33,953 nt of DNA, from assembly GCA_012521175.1 (NCBI GenBank), contig JAAYMW010000052.1:1-33953 (forward strand), read 5' to 3'. The stretch is from Candidatus Epulonipiscium sp. (GTDB taxonomy: Bacteria > Bacillota > Clostridia > Lachnospirales > Defluviitaleaceae). The translations under genes and the position numbers were made by a program. Position 1 is the stretch's first letter. Each line of letters starts with the position of its first letter. This document shows positions 1 through 9,210 of this stretch, in pieces. The notes under the pieces were generated by a model, which was not told the origin of the DNA, ran no database searches, and was given only the letters and a program-made list of their open reading frames with translations.

Positions 1-77
1 CCTTTCTTTTATAAATGATTCAATTATTCTTTCATTTTACTATATTTCATTATCCCCGTCCACTTCACAAGGTTCAT

Positions 78-108
78 AAAAGGAGTAGACCATAGGGCTA
101 CTCCTTTT
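78..108 (-). terminator. Hairpin overlapping the permease stop codon, probable terminator
   Basis: AAAAGGAGTAG (78-88) / CTACTCCTTTT (98-108) perfect 11-bp stem; only a short T-tract. Confidence 0.55.
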
Positions 109-1777
109 ATATTACAGATACTTTACCTTTACTAATGAAGCTAAACAGCAATAAGGACAGAATAGTTGCAATAGTCAGGATAGATGCCAGAGCCGCCGCC
201 GTACCAAAACTTGCACGAACTACTTCAGTATAAATTGCTACAGAAATGGTTGCTGTTTTACCTCCATACAGCATAATACTGGAGCTTAACTCATTAATAC
301 TGGTAATCCAGCTTAAAATTGCTCCTGATATTACTCCTGGAGCCATCATCCTTGCAGTAATTTTAAAGAATGTTTTCATCGGAGAAACTCCTAAGTTGAT
401 CGATGCTTCTTCAATACTCTGATCAATCTGATATAGCATAGCACTGCTTGAACGAATGGTATAAGGCATTTTTCGTACAACGTATGCGACAATCAAAATA
501 GTCGCTGTACCTGAAAGAATCAAAGGAGGTTGGTTAAATGCTACCAATAAACTGATACCGAGAACTGCACCTGGAATAACGTAAGGGAACATAATCAATA
601 AATCTAAGAAATTTGTAATTTTATCTTTCCTCTTAACTATAAGATAAGAAATGAGCATTCCCAATATTACCATAATAATGATTGCGATCGTCGAGTATAC
701 GAAAGTATTGGTAATGTTCTTAGAAAGTTTATAGAAAATCTTTTGATAACTTTCCAAACTAAAACCTTTTACAAAAATAGGACCGTTCGTTTTGATGAAA
801 GAGGTAACGATTACCACGATTTGAGGCAAGAATGCTACAAAGGCTATGAACATGCAAATTGCAGTTAAGAAAATTCTTTTTCCTAAAGAAAGCTCTTCCA
901 CAATAGGTGGACGCAATGCAGTCATTACGTAATTTTTTCGTGATACAGCATATTTTTGAATAAGAAGTACAGTGGTTGAGCATAGTACAATTATTACACT
1001 GAGCGCCCCAGCCATATTGGCGTTACCACCCATTTCACTCATATACTCTTCATAAACCAAAACTGGAAGTACCTTATAACCTTCACCAATAAGCATCGGT
1101 GTACCAAAGTCAGCCAAAGAAGACATAAAGACCATGATTGCACCTGCTGTTAGGGTCGGCATAATCACTGGTATTGTAATTGTCCAGATTCTTTTTAGTT
1201 TACTGGAGCCGAGATTTTCAGCAGCTTCTTCTAAAGATCTGTCAATGCTGGACATAGCACCGGAAACATATAAATAAACATATGGGAAGAATTTAAGAGT
1301 AAATACCAGTACAATTCCACCGAAGCCATAAATTGGAGGCACAGTAATTCCTATTTTACTAAATAAGGTTGTGATAAAACCACTTCTTCCAAACAGCATA
1401 ATCCAGGAATAGGCTCCTATAAATGGTGGAGACATAAGAGACATAATAATCAATACATTAATTAATTTTTTTCCATAAATATTATAACGGGTTGTAACAT
1501 ATGCCATAGGCAGACCTATAATCACTGAAAAAAGCGTAGCAAAAAACGAAACGCTCAAGCTGTTCTTTAAAGTTCTGTAATAGTATTTCTTAGTAAAGAA
1601 TGTTACATAATTTTTTAATGTAAAACCACCATCTTTGGTTAGAAAACTGCGATAAAGAATAGAAAAGAACGGATAGATAAGAAATATAAAAAATAGTATA
1701 ATGGATAACCACTTTACAATATTCCAAAAGTCCAAACGTAATTTTAAGGAATTCTTTTTAGTGCCTTCATATGTCAT
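107..1777 (-). CDS. Iron(III)/AfuB-FbpB-type ABC transporter permease (two fused permease halves)
   Basis: 556-aa ORF with two membrane-permease repeats containing EAA-like loops (LEEAAENLGSS...; IEEASINLGVS...); 4-nt overlap with upstream ATPase stop (1774-1777). Confidence 0.92.
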   Translation of the reverse strand: MTYEGTKKNSLKLRLDFWNIVKWLSIILFFIFLIYPFFSILYRSFLTKDGGFTLKNYVTFFTKKYYYRTLKNSLSVSFFATLFSVIIGLPMAYVTTRYNIYGKKLINVLIIMSLMSPPFIGAYSWIMLFGRSGFITTLFSKIGITVPPIYGFGGIVLVFTLKFFPYVYLYVSGAMSSIDRSLEEAAENLGSSKLKRIWTITIPVIMPTLTAGAIMVFMSSLADFGTPMLIGEGYKVLPVLVYEEYMSEMGGNANMAGALSVIIVLCSTTVLLIQKYAVSRKNYVMTALRPPIVEELSLGKRIFLTAICMFIAFVAFLPQIVVIVTSFIKTNGPIFVKGFSLESYQKIFYKLSKNITNTFVYSTIAIIIMVILGMLISYLIVKRKDKITNFLDLLIMFPYVIPGAVLGISLLVAFNQPPLILSGTATILIVAYVVRKMPYTIRSSSAMLYQIDQSIEEASINLGVSPMKTFFKITARMMAPGVISGAILSWITSINELSSSIMLYGGKTATISVAIYTEVVRASFGTAAALASILTIATILSLLLFSFISKGKVSVI

Positions 1778-2859
1778 GAGAGCACCTCCGTTCCAGATTC
1801 GTTAAACAAACTAATCTTTTCAGGATTAAAAGTTAAACTCACTTTTTGACCTTGTTTACGTACAAAATCAATGTCTTTTGTATATTCGTTTGCTTCCACA
1901 ATTTGACCATTTGGAAGTTTAATCTCATAGTTTGCAAAATCACCAAGGAAAGTATACATACTGATTTCTCCTTGCAAACCATATTCGGAAGGATCATTGA
2001 TAATGAATTGTTCAGGACGTACTGAAATCTTGATGTTCCCCTCAACTTTCTTTTTTAATTTCATCTTAAATTTCATACCTGCATCCAGTTGTACATGGGC
2101 AGTCATATCCTCGTCCATCTTAACAATTTTCCCTTCCATAAAGTTTGAGATGCCGATAAATCCTGCCACGAATGTATTCTGTGGTTTTTTATAAATCATT
2201 TCAGGGGTATCTATCTGCATTACTTTACCTTTATTAAGAATTGCTATCCTGTCAGAAATTGCAAGGGCTTCTTCCTGGTCGTGGGTAACATATATGGTAG
2301 TGATGTTAAGATCTTTTTGAAGTTTTTTAATGATGGTTCTCATCTGGACTCTCAATTTTGCATCCAGATTAGAAAGAGGTTCATCCATTAATAAAACACT
2401 GGGACGGATAACAATTGCCCTGGCCAATGCAACACGTTGTTGTTGTCCTCCTGAAAGTTCAGAGGGTTTTCTATCTTTGAGATTTTCAATCTGTACTAAT
2501 TTCAGTGCTTCCATAACTCTGGGTGCAATTTCTTCTTTTTTTACCTTACGGGCTTTTAATCCATAAGCAACATTATCAAATACTGACATATGAGGGAAAA
2601 TTGCATAATTCTGAAATACCATACCAATATCTCTTTTATGGGCTTCTATATTATTAATCACCTTATCATCAAAGTAAATTTTTCCCTCTTCTATAGAGTT
2701 GAAACCGGCAATCATGCGAAGCAATGTGGTTTTACCACAACCGGAGGGTCCTAATAAAGTAAAAAATTCCCCCTGTTTGATATCACATGAAATATGGTTT
2801 ACAGCAACAAAATCGCCATATTTTTTTACCACATTATCAATTTTAACTGTATGACTCAT
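1774..2859 (-). CDS. ABC transporter ATP-binding protein (Fe3+/spermidine/putrescine class, TOBE-like C-terminus)
   Basis: Walker A GPSGCGKTT, signature LSGGQQQR, Walker B VLLMDEPLSNLD, H-loop VTHDQEEA. Confidence 0.96.
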   Translation of the reverse strand: MSHTVKIDNVVKKYGDFVAVNHISCDIKQGEFFTLLGPSGCGKTTLLRMIAGFNSIEEGKIYFDDKVINNIEAHKRDIGMVFQNYAIFPHMSVFDNVAYGLKARKVKKEEIAPRVMEALKLVQIENLKDRKPSELSGGQQQRVALARAIVIRPSVLLMDEPLSNLDAKLRVQMRTIIKKLQKDLNITTIYVTHDQEEALAISDRIAILNKGKVMQIDTPEMIYKKPQNTFVAGFIGISNFMEGKIVKMDEDMTAHVQLDAGMKFKMKLKKKVEGNIKISVRPEQFIINDPSEYGLQGEISMYTFLGDFANYEIKLPNGQIVEANEYTKDIDFVRKQGQKVSLTFNPEKISLFNESGTEVLS

Positions 2860-2899
2860 CTTCTCGCTCCTTTAAAATGTAATTTCCCTTTTATAAATG

Positions 2900-2943
2900 C
2901 CGCGCAGGCAATGAAAAGAAAATACCTTTTCCCACCTGCGCGG
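2900..2943 (-). other. Intercistronic GC-rich hairpin between binding-protein and ATPase genes
   Basis: CCGCGCAGG (2900-2908) / CCTGCGCGG (2935-2943) perfect 9-bp stem, not followed by a T-tract on the minus strand. Confidence 0.6.
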
Positions 2944-2986
2944 TATATAATGCTTTTTTAGAACTCTAATATTTTTTCTTCATTAA

Positions 2987-4051
2987 TTATTGAACGATAA
3001 CTTCTTTCCATTTATTCATAATCTCTTCTTTTTGTGAAGAAGCCCATTCAAAATCGTAATCGACCATTGGGATTTCGGACATTGGAGGAAGTCCTTCTGG
3101 TGGATTGGTATCTAATCTTACTGGTCTTCTTCCAAAATCTGCTGCCATCATGCCTTGACATTCTTTACTTAATACAAAGTTTAAGAAGATTTCTGCATTT
3201 TCTCTGTTCTTTGATCCTTTTACCAATGCAATACCATCTGGAACTGCAGATGTTCCTTCTGATGGGTATACAATACCTACATCAGCACCAGCCTGAACAT
3301 ATTTAATAGCTTCTTTTTCAAGGGTTAAGCCAACTGCATATTCTCCATCTGCAACTTTTTTGTAAACATCTCCAGAGGATCCAAGAATTTTACCGTCTAA
3401 GTTTGCAACTAATTTTTCTATAAATTCCCAACCTTTTCCGTCATCTTTACCAAAGGCAGTTAAGATTGTACACAGGATTGTGTAGGATGAACCAGATTTT
3501 GCAGGGTCTGCATAAGCAATTTGTCCTTTGAATTTTGGATCAATAAGATCTCCCCAACCTTTTGGTACATCGTTTTCAGCAACCAGTTTCTTATTGTACA
3601 TGATAACCATTGGAAGTGGTGATTCACCGGTCCACATATTATTTGGGTCAACATAATTTTTGTCGATGTTATCAATATCTTCCGGTACGAAAGGCTCGAA
3701 ATATTCTGTGTACGCTGCTAAAGAGTCAGCACCGCCGCCCCAGAAAACGTCACAAAGAGGATTTGCACTTTCTGCTTCGATTCTTTTTAAGAGTTCCCCT
3801 GTACCTGCTGCAACTAAGTCAACTGTAATACCAGTTTTTTCTTGGAATTCTTTAATTCCGGCATTTAATGGGTCTGCTGGGTGTGGTGAATAAACTGTAA
3901 CACGTTTAGAATCATCGCCTGTTTGTGGTGTTTCTTCACTTGTTGACGGAGCAGATGGCTGCTCTTCTGTGGATTGTTGATTACTGCCACAACCAACCAG
4001 TGTTGTAGCCAACATCATGAACACCAATAGCATACTTAAAACCTTTTTCAT
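2987..4051 (-). CDS. ABC transporter substrate-binding lipoprotein, Fe3+/AfuA-like
   Basis: Lipobox LVGCGSN; extracellular solute-binding fold (VTVYSPHPADPLNAGIKEFQEKTGITVDLV...DVFWGGGADSL). Confidence 0.93.
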   Translation of the reverse strand: MKKVLSMLLVFMMLATTLVGCGSNQQSTEEQPSAPSTSEETPQTGDDSKRVTVYSPHPADPLNAGIKEFQEKTGITVDLVAAGTGELLKRIEAESANPLCDVFWGGGADSLAAYTEYFEPFVPEDIDNIDKNYVDPNNMWTGESPLPMVIMYNKKLVAENDVPKGWGDLIDPKFKGQIAYADPAKSGSSYTILCTILTAFGKDDGKGWEFIEKLVANLDGKILGSSGDVYKKVADGEYAVGLTLEKEAIKYVQAGADVGIVYPSEGTSAVPDGIALVKGSKNRENAEIFLNFVLSKECQGMMAADFGRRPVRLDTNPPEGLPPMSEIPMVDYDFEWASSQKEEIMNKWKEVIVQ

Positions 4052-4252
4052 TCATATCTCCTCCAATTCTTTTTTGAATCTGTGTTGCTTTTTGATAAAT
4101 TTATTATTACAATTTACAAATTAATTATTACATTTAATAGTGATAAATACAACGTGACAAACATGAACTTTTGTTTAAGATTTGGTCATCTTGTATAAAA
4201 AATCCTTATTTTTATCTTATATTTATGCATTTTAAACATAAAACAAGGAACC

Positions 4253-4281
4253 TTGAATTATAAAAATAGCTGTGTTAGAAT
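4253..4281 (+). promoter_or_regulatory. Sigma-A-type promoter for the hexose-phosphate mutase gene
   Basis: TTGAAT (4253-4258), 17-nt spacer, TAGAAT (4276-4281); CAAGGAACCTTG (4244-4255) overlaps the -35 and TGTGT/ACACA (4271-4275/4283-4287) flank the -10. Confidence 0.5.
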
Positions 4282-4317
4282 GACACAAATAAAAAATGCT
4301 ATGTGGGAGGAATAATT

Positions 4318-5730
4318 ATGATAAAATTTGGAACAGGTGGATTTCGTGCAATTATAGGTGAGGATTTTACAAGGGAAAACCTTGAGTTAATCGCCAAAGC
4401 ACTTTCTCAAATGATTGTTCAGGATGAAGTGTCGGACAAGCCAGTCATCATTGGCTATGACAGACGATTTTTATCCAATCTTGCAGCCCAGTGGATTTCC
4501 AGTGTATTTGCAGCAGAAGGCATTACTGTGCATCTTATTGATTTTAACGCTCCTACCCCAATGATTATGTTTCAGGTAAAAGAGGAAAATGCCGCCTATG
4601 GCATTGCTGTTACGGCCAGTCATAATCCTGCGGAATACAATGGAGTTAAAGTCTTTACCTCCGGCGGCCGTGATGCTACCGAAACAGTTACCAATAGAAT
4701 TGAAAATGAAATCGCAAAAATTAATAAATCTGAAATTTCCAGAATGGATTTTTCAAAGGCTCTCGAAGCAGGACTCATTAAAAGAATCAATCCACAAAAT
4801 GCATATATAGACAGTATTCTAAATTTAATTAATATTGAAGCCATTAAAGAAAGAGGGCTTAAAATTCTTCTCGACCCTATGTATGGAGTTAGCCGAACAA
4901 CCCTTCAAACGATTTTAATGACATGCCGCTGTAATGTAGAAGTTATCCATAGCCGACATGATACACTTTTTGGCGGCAGACTTCCCTCACCTAACAGTGA
5001 TACTCTTACCCGCCTCTCACAACTGGTTGTAAATGGTGGCTATGACCTTGGTATTGCCACCGATGGTGATGCTGACAGAATAGGTTTAATTGATGCCAAT
5101 GGTACTTTCATTCATCCCAATGACATATTGGTATTGCTCTATTATTATCTCCATGAGTTTAAGGGATGGAAAGGAGGCGTGGTAAGAAATATTGCCACTA
5201 CTCACTGCCTGGACAGAATGGCAGAGGATTTTGGAGAAGTATGCTATGAGGTTCCCGTTGGATTTAAGCATATTTCCTCCAAAATGGAAGAGACCGATGC
5301 AATTATCGGTGGAGAATCTTCTGGAGGGTTGACCGTAAGAGGGCATATTCGTGGAAAGGACGGGGTATATGCCGGTGCTCTGCTTACCGAAATGTACAGT
5401 GTAATCGGTAAGCCTCTGTCTGAGATACTGGATGATATACACAGCAAATATGGAAATTATTTTATGAGTGAAGCGGATTTTCGTATGACACAGGAACGTA
5501 AAGAGCAATTACAAAAATTCCTATTTGAAGAAAAGAATGCTCCAGATTTCGGCCTTGAAGTTGAGAAAGTTTCATATCTGGATGGATTCAAAGTTTACTT
5601 CAAAAACGGCGGCTGGATTATCTGCAGATTTTCCGGAACTGAACCGGTTCTGCGTATCTTTTCTGAAATGAGCACTCAGGAAGAAGCCGATCGTATTAAT
5701 AAAATCTTCCAGGAATTTTTACAGCTATAA
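4318..5730 (+). CDS. Phosphoglucomutase/phosphomannomutase family protein (alpha-D-phosphohexomutase)
   Basis: TASHNPAEYNGVKV active-site motif, TDGDADRIG metal-binding motif, GESSGG sugar loop, RFSGTEPVLRIFSE phosphate loop. Start placed at 4318 after GGGAGGA; the track start at 4303 overlaps the RBS. Confidence 0.95.
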   Translation: MIKFGTGGFRAIIGEDFTRENLELIAKALSQMIVQDEVSDKPVIIGYDRRFLSNLAAQWISSVFAAEGITVHLIDFNAPTPMIMFQVKEENAAYGIAVTASHNPAEYNGVKVFTSGGRDATETVTNRIENEIAKINKSEISRMDFSKALEAGLIKRINPQNAYIDSILNLINIEAIKERGLKILLDPMYGVSRTTLQTILMTCRCNVEVIHSRHDTLFGGRLPSPNSDTLTRLSQLVVNGGYDLGIATDGDADRIGLIDANGTFIHPNDILVLLYYYLHEFKGWKGGVVRNIATTHCLDRMAEDFGEVCYEVPVGFKHISSKMEETDAIIGGESSGGLTVRGHIRGKDGVYAGALLTEMYSVIGKPLSEILDDIHSKYGNYFMSEADFRMTQERKEQLQKFLFEEKNAPDFGLEVEKVSYLDGFKVYFKNGGWIICRFSGTEPVLRIFSEMSTQEEADRINKIFQEFLQL

Positions 5731-5732
5731 GC

Positions 5733-5758
5733 AAAGGCTTCGCAGCCGCGAAGCCTTT
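5733..5758. terminator. Bidirectional terminator between converging mutase and aspS
   Basis: AAAGGCTTCGC-AGCC-GCGAAGCCTTT perfect 11-bp stem followed by TGTTTTATT. Confidence 0.85.
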
Positions 5759-5765
5759 TGTTTTA

Positions 5766-7550
5766 TTATTCTTTTATGTCTATTTTTAATCCCAGTTCTT
5801 CCAGCTGTTTCTGGGTAACTGTACCTGGTGCTTCTGTCATTGGACAGGAAGCATCTTTTACTTTTGGGAAAGCAATAACATCTCTTATGCTGTCTTCCTG
5901 TGCCATAAGCATAACCATTCTGTCCAGTCCATATGCCAGTCCACCATGAGGTGGTACTCCATATTTAAAGGCATTCATTAAAAATCCAAAATTCTCGTAG
6001 GCAGCTTCTTTTGAAAATCCTAATGCTGCAAACATTTTTTCCTGAACATCCTTTTGATAGATACGGATGCTGCCTCCACCGATTTCTACTCCATTCAGGC
6101 AAATATCATAAGCCTTCGCCCTTACTTTTCCAGGGTCGGTATCCAGTAATTCTATATCTTCATCCATCGGCGAAGTAAAAGGATGATGTTTTGCAACAAA
6201 TCTCTGTTCTTCTTCATCCCATTCAAGAAGTGGGAATTCGGTTACCCATACAAAAGAATACTCATCTTTCTTGGTTAATCCCAGGCGCTTTGCAATTTCT
6301 AAACGAAGATTGCCAAGCGCATCGTATACTACAGAATTTTTATCTGCACAGAAAAGCAGGAGATCTCCTTTCTGAGCATCCATAGCTTTTAAAATGGCTT
6401 GTACGGTATCTTCTGATAAAAATTTTGTAAAGCTTGATTTGAGCGTTCCGTCTTCATTAACAACAATCCATGCAATACCTTTGGCACCATAGGTTTTACC
6501 TACTTCAACCAGAGAATCGATTTGTTTTCTTGGGAAGTTTCCACAGCCTTTAGCGTTGATGCCTCTGACACTTCCTCCATTTTCGATTGCATCTGTGAAT
6601 ACCTTAAAATCACTATCCTTTACTACATCTGAAATATTTACCAGTTCAAGTCCAAAACGAATATCTGGTTTGTCACTTCCAAAGCGGTCCATGGCTTCCT
6701 GATAAGTTAATCTTGGAATAGGAAGAGGAATATCCACATTGATCGCTTCTTTAAATACCCTTTGAAGCAGTCTTTCGTTAATGTCAATAACATCGTCTAC
6801 CTGTACAAAGGATAATTCCATATCAATTTGAGTAAATTCAGGCTGTCTGTCTGCCCTTAAGTCTTCATCTCTAAAGCATTTTACGATTTGGAAGTATCTA
6901 TCAAATCCAGAAACCATTAATAGTTGTTTAAAAGTTTGTGGGGATTGTGGTAAAGCATAAAAGCTGCCCTGATGAACACGGCTGGGCACAAGATAATCTC
7001 TTGCACCCTCCGGTGTACTTTTTGCAAGCATCGGCGTTTCTATTTCTAAAAAGCCCTCGCTGTCCAAGAAATTTCTTACAGATTGAGCAACCCTGTGTCG
7101 GAGCATGATATTGCTTTGAAGATCCGGTCTTCTAAGGTCTAAATAACGATATTTAAGACGAAGATCTTCTTTTACCGCGCTGTTTTCTTCTATGGCAAAA
7201 GGAGGGGTTTCTGCCTCAGACAATATACGAAGCTCTTTTGCAATCACTTCAACATGTCCTGTTTCCATATTTGGATTAATGCTTTCTCTTTGACGAACAT
7301 TCCCTCTTACAGCAATAACAAATTCGCTTCTAAGGGTTTCTGCTTTCTTAAAGCCTTCAGCATCTACATCATTTTCATCAAAAACAACTTGTAAAAGTCC
7401 GGTTCTGTCTCGTAAATCAATAAATATTAAGCTTCCTAAATTTCTTCTTTTCTGTACCCATCCCATTACAACGACTTCGCTGCCAATTAAATTTTCTTTG
7501 ACCTGAGTACAATAATGGGTTCTTTTAAGTCCTGCCATTGATTCTCCCAT
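5766..7550 (-). CDS. aspS: Aspartyl-tRNA synthetase
   Basis: Class II aaRS; MAGLKRTHYCTQVKENLIGSEVVVMGWVQKRRNLGSLIFIDLRDRTGLLQVVF, C-terminal GLAYGLDRMVMLM. Start set after AGGAGG, 7 codons inside the track ORF. Confidence 0.97.
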   Translation of the reverse strand: MGESMAGLKRTHYCTQVKENLIGSEVVVMGWVQKRRNLGSLIFIDLRDRTGLLQVVFDENDVDAEGFKKAETLRSEFVIAVRGNVRQRESINPNMETGHVEVIAKELRILSEAETPPFAIEENSAVKEDLRLKYRYLDLRRPDLQSNIMLRHRVAQSVRNFLDSEGFLEIETPMLAKSTPEGARDYLVPSRVHQGSFYALPQSPQTFKQLLMVSGFDRYFQIVKCFRDEDLRADRQPEFTQIDMELSFVQVDDVIDINERLLQRVFKEAINVDIPLPIPRLTYQEAMDRFGSDKPDIRFGLELVNISDVVKDSDFKVFTDAIENGGSVRGINAKGCGNFPRKQIDSLVEVGKTYGAKGIAWIVVNEDGTLKSSFTKFLSEDTVQAILKAMDAQKGDLLLFCADKNSVVYDALGNLRLEIAKRLGLTKKDEYSFVWVTEFPLLEWDEEEQRFVAKHHPFTSPMDEDIELLDTDPGKVRAKAYDICLNGVEIGGGSIRIYQKDVQEKMFAALGFSKEAAYENFGFLMNAFKYGVPPHGGLAYGLDRMVMLMAQEDSIRDVIAFPKVKDASCPMTEAPGTVTQKQLEELGLKIDIKE

Positions 7551-7594
7551 GATAAACCTCCTATAGTCCAAAATAATAAATTAATGATTCCGTT

Positions 7595-8857
7595 TTATTC
7601 AATGAGTCCTTTTACTGCCTGTACAATATCACTAAGGACAACTTCTGTTTGTTCTCTGGTTTCCATATTCTTAATCACAGATTTTCCGGTATTGATTTCA
7701 TCGTCTCCAAGAATCATGGAATATTTTGCACCTATTTTATCCCCATATTTCATCTGGGCCTTTACACTTTTCCCCAGATGATCTGCTTCTGCAGATATAC
7801 CTGCCTGGCGAAGCTGGTATACGAGACGATGGGCTTTTATTAATGCTTTTTCTCCTATGGAACCTATAAAAATATCTCTTGATGGAGTGAATTCTTTTTT
7901 CCCTTTCTCAGCTTCTGCTACCATCAATAATCTTTCCAAACCTACGGCAAAACCTACTGCCGGAGTAGGAGCTCCGCCCAGTTCTTCAACTAAATTGTTG
8001 TATCGGCCTCCTCCACAAATGGTTCCCTGGGCACCGATATCTGTAGAAATAAATTCGAATACGGTTCTCGTGTAGTAGTCTAAGCCTCTTACAATACCCG
8101 GATCTACGGTATATTCTATTCCCATTTCATCCAATAAAGTTTTCACCATTTCAAAATGATGTTTGCATTCTTCTCCTAAGGAATCCAATACTGTAGGTGC
8201 ATTGACAACAATTTTGCCACAGGTTTCATTTTTACAATCTAAAATTCTTAAAGGATTTTTCTCAAATCTTTCTCTGCAGGTTTCACAAAGGTGATTTAAG
8301 TTTTCTCCAAGATACTCTTTTAACTTTTCATTATATTTCTTGCGGCATTCCGGTCCTCCCAGACTGTTAATATGTAATTTTACCTTGGATATGCCCATTC
8401 TTTTTAACAGTTCTGCGGCAACAGTAATCACTTCTACATCTGCAGTTGGAGAGTCCGCCCCAAGAAGTTCAATACCAAATTGATGGAATTGTCTCATTCT
8501 TCCTGCCTGAGGCTTTTCATATCTAAAAGCAGGAGTAATATAGTACAGCTTTGTAGGCTGAGTATCCGCATACATTTTTTGTTCCAGATAAGCTCTGACA
8601 GCTCCCGCTGTTCCTTCCGGCTTTAAGGTAATGTTTCTTCCTTTTTTATCCTGGAAGCTATACATTTCCTTTTGAACAATATCCGTTGTCTCCCCTACGC
8701 CTCTTTGGAAAAGTTCTGTATGTTCAAACATAGGTGTCCTGATTTCTCCGTAGCCAAAATCTTTGCATAATTCCCTTATAATCTGTTCCATTTCCTGCCA
8801 AGCAATAACTTCACTTCCAAATAAATCTTTCGTTCCACGATGTGCTTTGGTCAGCAT
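7595..8857 (-). CDS. hisS: Histidyl-tRNA synthetase
   Basis: LTKAHRGTKDLFG start; FRYEKPQAGRMRQFHQFGIE; RGLDYYTRTVFE; anticodon-binding C-terminus. Confidence 0.97.
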   Translation of the reverse strand: MLTKAHRGTKDLFGSEVIAWQEMEQIIRELCKDFGYGEIRTPMFEHTELFQRGVGETTDIVQKEMYSFQDKKGRNITLKPEGTAGAVRAYLEQKMYADTQPTKLYYITPAFRYEKPQAGRMRQFHQFGIELLGADSPTADVEVITVAAELLKRMGISKVKLHINSLGGPECRKKYNEKLKEYLGENLNHLCETCRERFEKNPLRILDCKNETCGKIVVNAPTVLDSLGEECKHHFEMVKTLLDEMGIEYTVDPGIVRGLDYYTRTVFEFISTDIGAQGTICGGGRYNNLVEELGGAPTPAVGFAVGLERLLMVAEAEKGKKEFTPSRDIFIGSIGEKALIKAHRLVYQLRQAGISAEADHLGKSVKAQMKYGDKIGAKYSMILGDDEINTGKSVIKNMETREQTEVVLSDIVQAVKGLIE

Positions 8858-8912
8858 ATAAATTCCTCCTTAATGATATAACCTTCTATAACGTTCTATA
8901 AGCCATTTCAAC

Positions 8913-9174
8913 AAAAAATCCGTCCATGACAAATAAATTTTGTCAGGGACGGAAATCTCTTCCGCGGTGCCACCCTGCTTGAATAGCATTCCTCTTAGAG
9001 TTTTATAACGGTAACAAACCGTACAATCCTACTCCATTTTCAGATTGTCACTCGAGGATGTCCTTCGAATATTTTTTCTTTAAAAGCTCTCAGCCTGGGC
9101 TTTTTTTTCTGTAAAAGAAAACAAATATTCTACTCTTCCTCTCAACGCTTTAATTAATTGCTATCATACCATTC
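8913..9174 (-). promoter_or_regulatory. T-box leader of the hisS-aspS operon (antiterminator plus terminator)
   Basis: Minus-strand AGGGTGGCACCGCGG T-box core (8962-8976); Stem I S-turn-like AGTA...GAA; terminator CCGTCCCTGACAAAATTTATTTGTCATGGACGG (8920-8952) followed by TTTTTT; T-box 3' segment shared with the terminator (TTCCGTCCCT). Confidence 0.93.
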
Positions 9175-9181
9175 ATTCTAC

Positions 9182-9210
9182 ATTTTATGCGCATTAAAAA
9201 TCATTGTCAA
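9182..9210 (-). promoter_or_regulatory. Promoter of the T-box/hisS-aspS transcript, overlapping the 3' end of hemZ
   Basis: Minus strand TTGACA (9210-9205), 17-nt spacer, TAAAAT (9187-9182); hemZ stop ends at 9194. Confidence 0.75.

Noticed and set aside
5086-5508. 140-aa minus-strand ORF
   Set aside because: Antisense to the phosphohexomutase active-site region; no RBS or domain signature.
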